64,000 bases of DNA from Botrimarina colliarenosi. GTDB lineage: Bacteria > Planctomycetota > Planctomycetia > Pirellulales > Lacipirellulaceae. Numbering within the stretch: position 1 is the first letter of the stretch; each line of letters starts with the position of its first letter. Below the pieces are notes generated by a model that did no database searches, was not told where the DNA came from, and was given only the letters and a program-made list of their open reading frames with translations. The stretch lies in assembly GCF_007859955.1 (NCBI RefSeq), contig NZ_SJPR01000002.1, positions 792,353-856,352 on the forward strand, read 5' to 3'. This document shows positions 1 to 8,376 of this stretch, piece after piece. Made by a program: the position numbers and the translations under genes.

Positions 1-495
1 TTTACGCTCGCCCTGTTTTTTGCGCCGCATCAGGGGGTGGTCCCGAAAGCGTGGCGCCGCCTTCGGCTGTCGCTGCGGATCCTCGGCGAGGACGTGCTGG
101 GCGTCCTCTTCCGAGCCGACGAGCAGACCGTCGCCGCGTCGTCGATCTCGCTGCCAGCCGGCCAGCTCCGCGCACGGCTGCACTGCGGGCGGTTACCGCT
201 GCGGCTGGTGCTGTGGGAGCTCTACCGGCGGGGGCTCGTCTATCGCGACCTCGAAGGGGTCCGTCTCACTGCCAAGGGCGCCGGCCAAGCGCGCGAGCTT
301 GTCCGCTCGCACCGCCTCTGGGAACACTACTTGGTCGAGCGAGCCGGCCTCGCCGCCGACCGCATCCACCTCCAGGCCGAGCGGTTCGAGCATGTCACCG
401 ACCGGGCGATGCGTGACCAGCTCGACCAAGAGACCTCGCTCACCGAGACCGACCCGCACGGCCAGGCGATCCCCGCCGAACCCGACGACGCTTAG
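1..495 (+). CDS. Metal ABC transporter permease fused to DtxR-like domain (5' end outside window)
   Basis: Only the C-terminal part is present; the frame is open from base 1. The first residues (FTLALFFAPHQGVV) look like the end of an ABC-3 family (Mn/Zn/Fe) permease: a last membrane helix followed by FAP. A winged-helix stretch follows, with LYRRGLVYRD and LTAKGAGQA. Then comes a segment typical of the DtxR/MntR metal-binding and dimerisation domain (HRLWEHYLVERAGL, then ERFEHVTDRAMRDQLD). Permease-DtxR fusions are known in planctomycetes. It probably imports manganese or iron across the inner membrane, with the cytoplasmic tail sensing metal. Metal specificity cannot be judged from this fragment. 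Confidence 0.8.
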   Translation, partial: FTLALFFAPHQGVVPKAWRRLRLSLRILGEDVLGVLFRADEQTVAASSISLPAGQLRARLHCGRLPLRLVLWELYRRGLVYRDLEGVRLTAKGAGQARELVRSHRLWEHYLVERAGLAADRIHLQAERFEHVTDRAMRDQLDQETSLTETDPHGQAIPAEPDDA

Positions 496-692
496 AACCT
501 TCTTCAGCTGGGCAATCCGGTTTAGCCGGCCAATTTGGTCAGCATTTTCTAGTTTGTTGGCGCCGAGCCCCTACCGGGTCGCTAGGTCCTTCCAACAATT
601 CGGGTTCGCGCAAGTGGCCAAATTGGCTTGCTCTGCCCAACGATGGCGCGCCGTAACAAGCCCATCGCAACAAGAGAGCCCACCGCAACGAA

Positions 693-728
693 ACAGACCG
701 CCGCGACCCGGGGGTCGCGGCGGTCTGT
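693..728 (-). terminator. Perfect 17-bp hairpin, candidate terminator
   Basis: An uninterrupted inverted repeat (693-709 with 712-728, core GACCGCCGCGACCC) with a two-base loop lies about 35 bases beyond the stop of the PDZ-like gene read on the minus strand. On that strand the stem is followed by TTTCGTT, a weak U-tract. It is placed to terminate the minus-strand transcript and could also act on the plus strand after the metal-transporter gene. Confidence 0.6.
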
Positions 729-764
729 CGTGAACTCATCGTTACAACGCGCCGATGGAACCGA

Positions 765-1289
765 TCACGGCACGATAATGCCGCCGCCACCGCCGCCGGG
801 GAAGGAGGGCGGGATCTGCCATTGCGAGCCGAGGTCGGCGAACTCGTTGCGGACCACGGTGGTGCCGCTACGGATAATGCGGATCTCGGTGCGGCCGTAG
901 TGCCGCTCCATCTGGGGGAGCACCCAGACCTGGTTGTTGCCGTCCCACCACTTGCCGGTGTTGATGCGGGTGCCGTCGAGCCGCGTCACGACGTCGCCAA
1001 GCTGGAGGCCGATCTGGTGCAGCGGCGAGTCGGGATCCATCCCCACGATCCGGGCGCCCCAGAACGTGAAGTTGGGGATCTGCATCTGTTGTAGGACGAA
1101 CTTCGCCTTGAGCCGCTGCGAGTAGTGCGACGCCATGTTGGCGACCGGCTGCTGACCCGCAGGGATCTGCATCTGTTGCCGCATCGGGGCGCCCTGCTGC
1201 ATCGGGGCGCTCTGCTGGGCTTCCGCCCCCTGCATCGACGCCGCCACGGCCACGGCGCCTACCAATGCCGCTGAGAGAACGAATCGCAT
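765..1289 (-). CDS. Exported protein with PDZ-like domain
   Basis: 174 residues. An N-terminal signal peptide (MRFVLSAALVGAVAVAAS, cleavage near AEAQ) is followed by a short Gln/Met/Pro-rich linker (about 25-50). A compact C-terminal region then carries PDZ-like features: GARIVGMDPDSPLHQIGLQLGDVVTRLDG (given here only as the landmarks ARIVGMDPDSP and QLGDVVTRLDG) and an ending beta strand EIRIIRSGT. It finishes with a Gly-rich tail (PGGGGGG). No protease domain is present, so it is more likely a periplasmic binding or scaffold protein than an enzyme. It appears monocistronic, with a strong hairpin downstream. The partner is unknown. Confidence 0.75.
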   Translation of the reverse strand: MRFVLSAALVGAVAVAASMQGAEAQQSAPMQQGAPMRQQMQIPAGQQPVANMASHYSQRLKAKFVLQQMQIPNFTFWGARIVGMDPDSPLHQIGLQLGDVVTRLDGTRINTGKWWDGNNQVWVLPQMERHYGRTEIRIIRSGTTVVRNEFADLGSQWQIPPSFPGGGGGGIIVP

Positions 1290-1496
1290 GCTTGACTCGG
1301 GATGAGAGAACGAAGATCAGAAAACGCTGTCCCCGGAAACTAACCCATGGCCGAGTTACCGCAAGCGGAATCTCTTCCTGCCCTCACTTCGAGCTAATTA
1401 CCGGACAATTCGGGCAATATAGCCATGCAGTCGGAACAACCGGCTCACGGTGTACAGGTCTCGGATCGAGATGATTTATCCGTTCCTGCCTGTGCT

Positions 1497-1905
1497 TCAC
1501 GTCGTGAGGCGGCTCGCGAGTTGGTCGGCTGACTCGTCAACGACCCGCTTATCGAGTTCGGCGACAACCCCGGCGTTTGGTCTCGGCCGACATCACCTCG
1601 CGGAGCTGACCGAGGGTCGGGGAGTCGGCGCAGACGACGAGCTGGTCGAAATCGCCGGCCGTCGCCATCGCGTTGAGGGCGTTCCCCAGCTGCTTCGCAA
1701 AGGTCGCTTCGTCGGTCTGGCTATCGGTCTGCTCGGGGGGCCGGCTGCCCGACGGCCCCTGCGAGAGTAGGTCCTTGGGCTCCATGACCGCGAGGGCCCG
1801 CAGCGCAACCAGCTGATCGCGGACCCACACCTCGTAGCACTTGGCGTGGCTCCCATCAGCGGCGACGAGATAGGTTCCGTCGGTGACTTGGATGGGCTCG
1901 GACAT
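1497..1905 (-). pseudogene. Host-attachment-family protein with a +1 frameshift near the C-terminus
   Basis: The reading frame from ATG 1905 (MSEPIQVTDGTYLVAADG) resembles the Host_attach family (PF10116): an N-terminal 'data/ADG' strand, then FAKQLGNALNAMATAGDFDQLVVCADSPTLGQLREVM in two pieces (AKQLGNALNA, FDQLVVCADSPTLGQL). In this frame it stops at 1549 after MSAETKRRGCRRTR. Skipping one base in the C4 run at 1568-1571 (plus strand) opens a second frame: VVAELDKRVVDESADQLASRLTT, split here as VVAELDKRVVDE and SADQLASRLTT. That is the usual end of the family and stops at 1497. The restored length is about 135 residues. A real mutation or a sequencing error both fit; a programmed slip has no obvious signal. 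Confidence 0.65.
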
Positions 1906-2137
1906 ATAGGAAGGGCTCTCTAGCGATTGAAGACGCGTTGCGCGGCGGACGTTCCGCCGGCTCAGTAGAGTTGGCTGCAAAGCGCATGCCGCTAGGCTGG
2001 ATGCCGAGCGTGGAGCAAAATCGCGGGGCGGTCGCCTTTCTACGAGAGATTGCTATCCAACGTGGCGCTACCCGCGGCTAGCGCCGACGGCTGACGAGGG
2101 GCTGGCGCCAATTGTGGCGTCGCTTCGGTCGCCGGGT

Positions 2138-2914
2138 TCACGTCGTCGCGTTGGCCGGTTGATTGACGCCGCCGTAGAGAATGCCGTCCGGTTGGTTCTC
2201 GGTGTGCGGTTCGTCGATTCGCAGTTGGAAGCCGTGACGGTGGAACATATCTCGGCAGGCGTCGTGGATGGCCGCGCCGTGCGTCCCGACCATGATCGAC
2301 TTGATCGCCCCCGACGCCGTTCTGTTCTTGGCGAAGTAGGCGTTCAACACCGGCTCCTCGTGGCCTTGGATGTCCATTTGAAGGAAGTCGATGTCGCCCC
2401 CGCCGATCGCCTGACCGATCTCGTCGAGACCGATCGACTTGACGGTCAGCGTCGGCGTGGCGTCGCCCTTGCCGATCAAACGCTTGACGAAGTCTTTAGC
2501 GCGACGCCCGAGCGTAGGCGATCCCGGCGCCACGGCGCTGCCGTAGGACTCGTCCCGCAAGACGACCCGGCCCGGCGCGGTCGATACGGCCGTTTCATAA
2601 ATCGCAAAGTCGGCTTCGCTGAACCCGTTGAGGGCGATGTTCTCCCGGAAGAACTGCCGATGCCGTGGCAGCGGCTCGAAGCAATGGATGCGGAGGTCGC
2701 TCCGCAGGCGGCGGGCCAGCAACGGGTAGTAACCGATCGCGGCGCCGACGTTGACGTAGCAGGCGTTGTGGGGAAGCCCGTGGATGATCGCCAGGAAAGC
2801 GTCCTCCTCGTCTTCCTCGTGGACGTTCCGTTTCTGGTACCGCTCGCGTTGCGTGTCGAGGAGGTGGTGGTCGTAGACCCGCACGCCGTTGTCGAACTCG
2901 TGGACGTCGCTCAT
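2138..2914 (-). CDS. FkbM-family SAM-dependent methyltransferase
   Basis: 258 residues from the ATG at 2914; an upstream in-frame start would add 38 low-complexity residues. The SAM-binding loop is visible as YVNVGAAIGYYPLLARR (residues 53-69), followed by the acidic strand IHCFEPLP (76-83) and a central IDFLQMDIQGHEEPVL motif, where the DIQG/E signature is typical of FkbM enzymes. These usually O-methylate sugars or polyketide hydroxyls. No sugar-biosynthesis genes lie directly beside it, so the substrate is unknown. The 302 bp upstream (2915-3216) is a divergent intergenic space shared with the zinc-ribbon gene; I see no clear motif in it. Confidence 0.8.
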   Translation of the reverse strand: MSDVHEFDNGVRVYDHHLLDTQRERYQKRNVHEEDEEDAFLAIIHGLPHNACYVNVGAAIGYYPLLARRLRSDLRIHCFEPLPRHRQFFRENIALNGFSEADFAIYETAVSTAPGRVVLRDESYGSAVAPGSPTLGRRAKDFVKRLIGKGDATPTLTVKSIGLDEIGQAIGGGDIDFLQMDIQGHEEPVLNAYFAKNRTASGAIKSIMVGTHGAAIHDACRDMFHRHGFQLRIDEPHTENQPDGILYGGVNQPANATT

Positions 2915-3216
2915 GGCAAAGACCGCTCGATTGAAGTCGGGGCGTCGACCCGGCCGCCGCGCCGAACTTGACGGCTTTACGGGCGGAGCGGGGCGGATCG
3001 GTAACCAAAGCCTGTCGGCGTCTCTCAACAGTCGACGCGTCGTGCGTCATTCGGCGTGTCGCTATCGGAGATGTACCACAAAAAGGGGCGTGAGGGACAG
3101 CGCCGGCTGGTCGGGGCGGGGTTCGACTCCGAGGCGAACGTCGGACGGGTCGCCGGTCGCTCCGTTTCGCTGAGTACCATGGAGAGCGACCCGCGGGCCC
3201 CCCTGAGAAAGTCCCG

Positions 3217-3870
3217 ATGCCGATCCCGTTCAAGTGCGACAACTGCAGCCGTGTCTACGAGCTGCCCGACGCCGCCGCCGGCAAACAAGCGAAGTGCGAG
3301 TGTGGCGAGATGCTGACGGTTCCCACGCCGCCAACGCAACCGCCCGAGACGGCGCCCCCGAAGAGGGACAAGCCGCCAGAGAAGCCGCCGCGCACGCTCG
3401 CCAAAGCGGTCGAGCAGTCGCAGAAGAAGAAGGCGCCCGACTTCGACGGGGCGGCGTTCTCCGCGCTGGCGGACGAGCGACGACGCCAGCGCGATGAGCC
3501 GGTACCGACGGAGGTCCCACCACTCCCCCCGCCGCCGCTTCCGCCGCGGATGGCTCCGCCGCCCGCCGACCCGACTCCGGCAATCGCAAAACGCTACCTC
3601 AACCTGCGGGCCTACTGCACGTTCCTCTCGTTCTCGGCAGTGCTCTTCGCGATCGTTGCGGCCCTGCTGGTAGTTGGCGAAATTTCCGTGCTGCTGACCC
3701 TCCTGCAGGGACTGCCTCACGATCCGGCGACGATGCTGCGAGTGGGGTTGGCGCCGACGTGTGCGATCGTGGTGACCTTCGGCGTGGGCGTTCTCGGCTA
3801 TGTCTTCCAGAGGGCGTTAGCAGAGTTCTTCAAGGTCCTTATGGATATCGAAGAGAATACGCGGCGTTAG
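3217..3870 (+). CDS. Zinc-ribbon, proline-rich, two-helix membrane protein
   Basis: 217 residues. An N-terminal zinc-ribbon-like motif reads FKCDNC ... AKCECGEML (residues 5-30, CxxC and CxC), similar to the MJ0042-type ribbons common in planctomycetes. A long Pro/Lys/Arg-rich, probably disordered linker follows (about 33-125). Two predicted membrane helices come next (about 135-158, FLSFSAVLFAIVAALLVVG; and about 175-197, APTCAIVVTFGVGVLGYVF). The C-terminus is charged (MDIEENTRR). The architecture suggests a membrane protein with a cytoplasmic metal-binding head. The function is not known. Confidence 0.75.
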   Translation: MPIPFKCDNCSRVYELPDAAAGKQAKCECGEMLTVPTPPTQPPETAPPKRDKPPEKPPRTLAKAVEQSQKKKAPDFDGAAFSALADERRRQRDEPVPTEVPPLPPPPLPPRMAPPPADPTPAIAKRYLNLRAYCTFLSFSAVLFAIVAALLVVGEISVLLTLLQGLPHDPATMLRVGLAPTCAIVVTFGVGVLGYVFQRALAEFFKVLMDIEENTRR

Positions 3871-4133
3871 GAGAGTGGACTTCGGCTTGGTGAGTCGCTG
3901 GGGCTTTACTAGGTTGCGTCCCCAACTGCCGGGGCGTCGAGTCTTGCGTGGCCCTGCGACATACAATCGCGCTAGCCGTAGCTTACCTCCCCGCACGGAT
4001 TTGGGCTTTGCTCCTGGCTCGTCGGTGATTGTGGAGAGGGATTGGTTGCGGAGTCGAGGGGATATCGCTGACGCTGAAATTGTTGTAGCCGAAGGGATCG
4101 ATTTATTCGCTTGCTGTAACTATCCTGCGGCCG

Positions 4134-4910
4134 ATGCCTTATGAAATTCAACAGCGACCGGCTTTAAAGCGTGTTGAGCGCCCGGTGAGGCGCGTAAGTC
4201 TTCAGACGATGTGGGGGCTCTTCATACAGGCTCCCAGCCTGATGGGAACGGCTATCGGGGGTGCATGGACCGCTACTAAGGTCGCAGACAAATTCGGATG
4301 GGCGGCTGGCAGCGGAGTAGTGTTGGTCGCTCTATGGGCTTTGTTTGCGCAAATTGCGACACTCCTTGGTGGATGGTGGAAGAGAACCGCTTCGCGTGAT
4401 CATGAACCGCTTGATGGCGTTCTCGAAATGCTGTTGGAGGCCTTGCATGGACGTAATGAGGAAGCCACCAAAGGTGATCTTCGCGTGGCCATTTTCGTGC
4501 CAGAGAACCGGGACCGTTCAGGCGTCCTGACCAGTGTCAGGCAACTAACCGATTACGCGTCTCGGGGGGATGCCGATGGAAAGGGCGCCCGGCGCACTAT
4601 GCCGGTGTTTCAGGGGGTCGTCGGTAACGCTTTTCAGACCGGCGCCGCGGTCTACGATCGGCTGCCCGCCGGCATGACCGTGACCGACTATTTGGTCCGA
4701 GCCCACCGTTTCGACAGACAGCAGGCGTCGCAGATGCGACAGGATCGGAGGTCCTGGGCTGCGATGCCAGTGGGATCCCCCGGAGAGGTGGTTGCCGTCA
4801 TTTTTCTTGACAGCAAAGTCCCTGATTTCTTCGGCAAAAAGAACGGTCCGGTACGCAAAATCGTAGAAAGCGCAGCTATACCTGTCGCGAACTTTCTGGA
4901 CGTACGATAG
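4134..4910 (+). CDS. Membrane-anchored GAF-like domain protein (unrecognised family)
   Basis: 258 residues. Two hydrophobic segments near the N-terminus (about 28-50 and 57-82, the second VVLVALWALFAQIATLLGGW) precede a soluble domain of about 140 residues. That domain has GAF-like landmarks: DLRVAIFVPENRD, then GVVGNAFQTGAAVYDRLP, then SWAAMPVGSPGEVVAVIFLD, then a last helix IVESAAIPVANFL. GAF domains bind small ligands or nucleotides, but no ligand can be inferred here. The unit from about 3.9 to 5.1 kb has visibly lower GC and more relaxed codon use than its neighbours, suggesting acquisition. A 59-residue gene follows at 48 bp. The assignment rests on pattern only. Confidence 0.6.
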   Translation: MPYEIQQRPALKRVERPVRRVSLQTMWGLFIQAPSLMGTAIGGAWTATKVADKFGWAAGSGVVLVALWALFAQIATLLGGWWKRTASRDHEPLDGVLEMLLEALHGRNEEATKGDLRVAIFVPENRDRSGVLTSVRQLTDYASRGDADGKGARRTMPVFQGVVGNAFQTGAAVYDRLPAGMTVTDYLVRAHRFDRQQASQMRQDRRSWAAMPVGSPGEVVAVIFLDSKVPDFFGKKNGPVRKIVESAAIPVANFLDVR

Positions 4911-4958
4911 TCTCAATTTACAGGCAAAATCGTCATATTTCTTCCGAGGTGTCTCATC

Positions 4959-5138
4959 ATGGCAAAGCCAAGCAAGCCGTCGAACGGAGCGGGTGCGTCT
5001 GCTGCCGCCGCAACGGCGGTCCGTGGCAACATGGAAGTCGTGCCGGTTCGGAAGCAGGTGGTGGACGAGGTTGCGCGAATTCTTAGGTCGCGGGGGTTTA
5101 GCGGCTACTCTGGCACGCAGGGTCGTACCTCCAAGTAG
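4959..5138 (+). CDS. 59-residue hypothetical protein downstream of the GAF-like gene
   Basis: ATG at 4959 preceded by GAGG about nine bases upstream; stop TAG at 5136. The first 24 residues are Ala/Ser/Gly/Lys-rich (MAKPSKPSNGAGASAAAATA). The rest forms a basic helix, EVVPVRKQVVDEVARILRS, then GFSGYSGTQGRTSK. No signal peptide or membrane segment is present. Its same-strand position 48 bp after the membrane GAF-like gene suggests co-transcription and possibly a partner or effector role (inference). I do not recognise the family. Confidence 0.5.
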   Translation: MAKPSKPSNGAGASAAAATAVRGNMEVVPVRKQVVDEVARILRSRGFSGYSGTQGRTSK

Positions 5139-5215
5139 CCGCCTAGTGGGGCTGACGCGATTCCTTGTGTGGTTGTAGTGGCCGGGGCCAATCGCCCCCA
5201 CTCTTTCCGCAACCA

Positions 5216-6601
5216 TCACCCGCGGCGCACGCACACCGCCGCGGCTTGGCCCTGCGGGGTTGTGTTCACCGACACAAACACGTCGCCCGCCGGCGTCCCC
5301 GGTTGGGCGGCGACTTGGATCGGGCACTCCGGGTCGGTCTCGGTGTGGTTGAGCGTCGCGGGGAGCTTGCCGGCGAGGGGGCCGGACTCGTCGAGGGCGA
5401 GCAGGCTGCCGATCAGTTCCACCACGCCGCTGCCGGCGCCGAGCGAGCCGAAGTAGCTTTTGAGGGCGACCACCGGGACCGTGTCGGCCGCGTCGCCGAG
5501 GGCGGCGCGGATCGCGACCGCTTCGGCGTGGTCGGGGGCCGGGGCGCCGACGCCGTCGGCGTTGACGTGGCCGAGTTCGCTCGGCTCGACGCCCGCGTCG
5601 CTCATGGCGCCGCGGAGCGCGTTGGCGATGGCGATCTCATTACGGCCCTGCAGCGGCTTGCCGGCGGTCGGGCGCTCGGTGACGACGCTCGAGCCGAAGC
5701 CGACCACCTCGCCATAGATGCGGGCGCCACGGGCTTCGGCCGACGCGAGCGACTCGAGGACGACCATGCCGGCGCCCTCGCCGCAGACCATCCCCCGCCG
5801 CGCGCGGTCGAACGGCTTGGAGAGGGTCGCCGGGTCGGCGCCGTCGGCTTGTTGGCCGACGAGCGGGGTCTCGACCTCTTGGAGGGCGTGGATCGCCTGC
5901 ATCGGCAAGACGCGCGTGCCGGTGGCGCCGGCGATCATCCGGTCGGCGTCGCCGCGGGCGATGATGCGGAACGCCTCGCCGAGGGCCATCAGGCCGCTCG
6001 CCTCGCGCATGGTGAGCGAGTTGTTCGGGCCGCGGAGGTCGTTGTAAATGGCGATGTGGCTCGCCGGCATGTTGGGGAGGTACTTGAGCATCCAGAGCGG
6101 CTGCATCTGGTCGAGGCCGTCGTCGCCCCAGCGCTCGTATTGGAAGGCGCCGTTGTCGACGCCCCCTTCGCCGCAGCACTTCGCGATCGCGTCGGCGTAG
6201 TCGTCGGGGAGGGTCAGCATGTAGTCGCTGCCGAGCACGACGCCGCAGCGCTCGGGGTCGACGCCCCCCTGCCCTGTGTCGCCGTCGGTAAGGGCGTCGG
6301 TGAGGGCATGCTGGGCCGCGGCGACCGCCATCTGGGTCTCGCGGCACATAAGCTTGAGGCCCTTGCGGATCGCCTTCTTGGCGTCCCCCTCGAGGTCGCC
6401 GAAGTCGCCAATGGCGCCGGTGAAGGCGCCTGCGAACCCGGCGAATTGCGGGGCGGCGTCGGAGCCGTCGCGACGGCTGACGCCACTGCGGCCCGCGGCG
6501 AGCGCGCCAGCGAACTCGGCCGGCGACAAGCCGAGGGGCGAAACGAGGCCGACGCCTGTAATGACGACGCGGCGCTCGGCCGCGGATTGGGGACTGCTCA
6601 T
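5216..6601 (-). CDS. Ketosynthase-fold (KAS II/FabF-like) protein with no catalytic triad
   Basis: 461 residues with full KAS-II architecture: RRVVITGVGLVSPLG at the N-terminus (10-24), GPNNSLTMREASGLMALGEA (191-210), GEGAGMVVLES (274-284), and the C-terminal KS segment. The active-site Cys of the usual TACASG motif is replaced by Glu200 (TMREASG). The His of HGT is Asp349 (VNADG). The His of the KxxxGH motif is Ser386 (KSYFGSLG), while Lys381 is kept. The protein should therefore not condense acyl chains. Chain-length-factor (KS-beta) subunits are precedent for ketosynthase homologues that lost the Cys. No acyl carrier protein or active KS partner lies in the window. It may be a subunit, a decarboxylase-like protein or a structural homologue. 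Confidence 0.85.
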   Translation of the reverse strand: MSSPQSAAERRVVITGVGLVSPLGLSPAEFAGALAAGRSGVSRRDGSDAAPQFAGFAGAFTGAIGDFGDLEGDAKKAIRKGLKLMCRETQMAVAAAQHALTDALTDGDTGQGGVDPERCGVVLGSDYMLTLPDDYADAIAKCCGEGGVDNGAFQYERWGDDGLDQMQPLWMLKYLPNMPASHIAIYNDLRGPNNSLTMREASGLMALGEAFRIIARGDADRMIAGATGTRVLPMQAIHALQEVETPLVGQQADGADPATLSKPFDRARRGMVCGEGAGMVVLESLASAEARGARIYGEVVGFGSSVVTERPTAGKPLQGRNEIAIANALRGAMSDAGVEPSELGHVNADGVGAPAPDHAEAVAIRAALGDAADTVPVVALKSYFGSLGAGSGVVELIGSLLALDESGPLAGKLPATLNHTETDPECPIQVAAQPGTPAGDVFVSVNTTPQGQAAAVCVRRG

Positions 6602-6618
6602 AGTCTCGCCAGTTTACC

Positions 6619-6832
6619 CTCCAAAGGTCAGGAAGGGAGATGGGGGGAGGGTTGGGGATCGGGGGATGGACTTTCGTAGCGGCAACCTGTCCGGAAATGG
6701 CTGCCCGACTTTGCAAAAATTGGATAGGGGTAGGGCGTGCCGCGCCGTCAAGATTCAGCGGCCTGTTGGACATCCCCGGCCGCTTGCGATCCCCCTAATC
6801 TCCATGCATCCCCCATCTCCCTTCCTTCGGCT
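6619..6832. repeat. Intergenic inverted repeat, 'GGGAGATGGGGG' family
   Basis: The left arm (about 6626-6670) contains AGGAAGGGAGATGGGGGG and GGGGATCGGGGGATG. The right arm (about 6787-6828) contains the complements GATCCCCCTAATCTCC and CCCCCATCTCCCTTCC. The arms enclose about 115 bp. The element fills the 236-bp space between the ketosynthase-like gene and the membrane glycosyltransferase. A sequence of the same type occurs at 53.1-53.3 kb. Confidence 0.6.
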
Positions 6833-6837
6833 GCAAG

Positions 6838-8376
6838 CTACAGGACGGAGAAGCCGAGGTGCTCCATCCAGCGGTAGATCCAGGGGTGGGTCCAGGGGTT
6901 CCAGGTCGGGTAGCTCGCCGACATGGCCGACCAAGCCAGCAGCGACGCCGCCAGGGCCATGCCGACGCGGCTTTGGCGGAGCGACGCGACCGCCCGCGGA
7001 AGCATGGCGATCCACAGCGGCGCCAGCCAGAAGAGCCAGCGGAAGCCGTTGGTGGCCCCGCCGTAGTTCCGGTCGTCCTGCGGCCGCAACAGAATGAAAA
7101 AGACGAGGCACGCCGCGGTGATCAACACCGTGACGACGGCGAGCTGCCGGGTCGCCCCGTCGCGGGAGCTGAGCAATAACCCCATGCCGACGAAGCTCAG
7201 CAGCCAGACCGGCGTCATCGAGAAAACGCCGTGGTGGCCGACGAGCGTGTGGAGGGCGTAAACCGCCTTCGATTCTTCGCCGATGTCGATCCCCTGGCGG
7301 TGGCGCCAGTAGCTGTCGCGGGTCTTCCCGCCGACGGTGTACTCGTAGTCGTACCAGTTGTCGGCGGGGTCGGTCTCGCTGCGGTGGCCGTACGGCGGCC
7401 GCAGGCTGTCGTGGGCCCAGTAGTTGGTGGCGAAGAACGCAACCGCGACGAGGCCGGCGCCGACGGCAAACGCCCGCAGCGTCTCGCCCGGTCGGCGCCA
7501 CAGCAGCGAAAGGCCGACCAGCACCGCCAGCGCCAGGGCGGGCAGCTCGCATGTCACGGCGAAGCCGGCCGCCAACCCGGCGCCCAGCGACACGCCGCCG
7601 AGCGGCTTGTCAGAGCGCAGCAGGCGCTGCCAGAGGTCGCACGTCACCGCCGCGGCCGCCGCGCCGAACAGGTGGTTGTTGAGCACCGGCATGAAGGCGG
7701 CGAGCTGGGTGGCGAACGTCGCGACCGTCATCGCAAAGAGCCGGTCGATGTCGCCGACGCCGGTCCGCTCGATGATCCGTCCGATCGCGACCAGCATCAC
7801 GGCCAGCGACCCGCAATTGAGCAAGAGCAACAGCGCGCGGCCCAGGTCGTAGGGCGATTCGCCGAGCGTGGTCCCCGTCAGCTGCATCAAAAGCCAGTAC
7901 GGCCCGGCGATCAGCACCATCAGCAGCGGCGGCTTGCTCGAGTACTGGTGCCGCTCGCCGTCGCGGCCGAGGTGCTGCACCATGTCGATGCTGTCCCAGG
8001 TCGGTTCTTCGAGGAATGGGTCGATATCGTGGTTGCCGTTCTCGGCGATCGCGCGGATCGCCATCCAACGGCTGCGGTCGTTGGCGCTGAGGAAGGGCCG
8101 CTGCAGCCGCATGTCATGCTCGAGCGTCTCGCGCCGTTCGGCAACGGCCGCGGCGAGCTCGTCGCCGGCAAGGCCTTGGCGCTCGAGCTTGGCGGTCTCG
8201 CGGGCGAGGGTTTCACCGATGCGGTACGACTCGAGCCGCGACAGATCGACCGAGTTCACCGCCAAGATCTTGCCCGCCGCCTGGCCGAGCGCCACGGCGA
8301 TCAGCAGCGAGTAAATCAGCCAGCGCTGCTGGGCGCCGAGACCGTTGGACGGGTCACGCTGGTCTGAAAAACTCAT
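6838..8376 (-). CDS. Polytopic membrane protein, GT-C glycosyltransferase-like
   Basis: 512 residues. A first membrane helix at about 20-38 is followed by a hydrophilic loop (40-160) containing IDMVQHLGRDG and HQYSSKPPLL. A run of membrane helices continues from about 165 to 490 (for example LGRALLLLLNCGSLAVMLVAIG and LALAVLVGLSLLWRR). The Ser-Lys-Pro-Pro-Leu motif after the first luminal loop resembles the substrate-loop region of ArnT/PMT (GT39/GT83) enzymes. Such enzymes transfer sugars from polyprenyl phosphate on the outer face of the membrane. Its ATG overlaps the stop of the GT2 gene (ATGA at 8373-8376), so the two are translationally coupled; the GT2 enzyme would supply the polyprenyl-linked sugar (inference). 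Confidence 0.65.
   Translation of the reverse strand: MSFSDQRDPSNGLGAQQRWLIYSLLIAVALGQAAGKILAVNSVDLSRLESYRIGETLARETAKLERQGLAGDELAAAVAERRETLEHDMRLQRPFLSANDRSRWMAIRAIAENGNHDIDPFLEEPTWDSIDMVQHLGRDGERHQYSSKPPLLMVLIAGPYWLLMQLTGTTLGESPYDLGRALLLLLNCGSLAVMLVAIGRIIERTGVGDIDRLFAMTVATFATQLAAFMPVLNNHLFGAAAAAVTCDLWQRLLRSDKPLGGVSLGAGLAAGFAVTCELPALALAVLVGLSLLWRRPGETLRAFAVGAGLVAVAFFATNYWAHDSLRPPYGHRSETDPADNWYDYEYTVGGKTRDSYWRHRQGIDIGEESKAVYALHTLVGHHGVFSMTPVWLLSFVGMGLLLSSRDGATRQLAVVTVLITAACLVFFILLRPQDDRNYGGATNGFRWLFWLAPLWIAMLPRAVASLRQSRVGMALAASLLAWSAMSASYPTWNPWTHPWIYRWMEHLGFSVL

Noticed and set aside
3875..4144. 89-codon frame in the gap before the GAF-like gene
   Set aside because: It has no Shine-Dalgarno, no domain and odd composition (Arg/Pro runs); more likely leader or spacer DNA.
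5165..6679. 504-codon open frame opposite the ketosynthase-like gene
   Set aside because: It is antisense to a clear gene and has the Arg/Ala/Gly-rich composition of a GC-driven shadow frame, with no domain.
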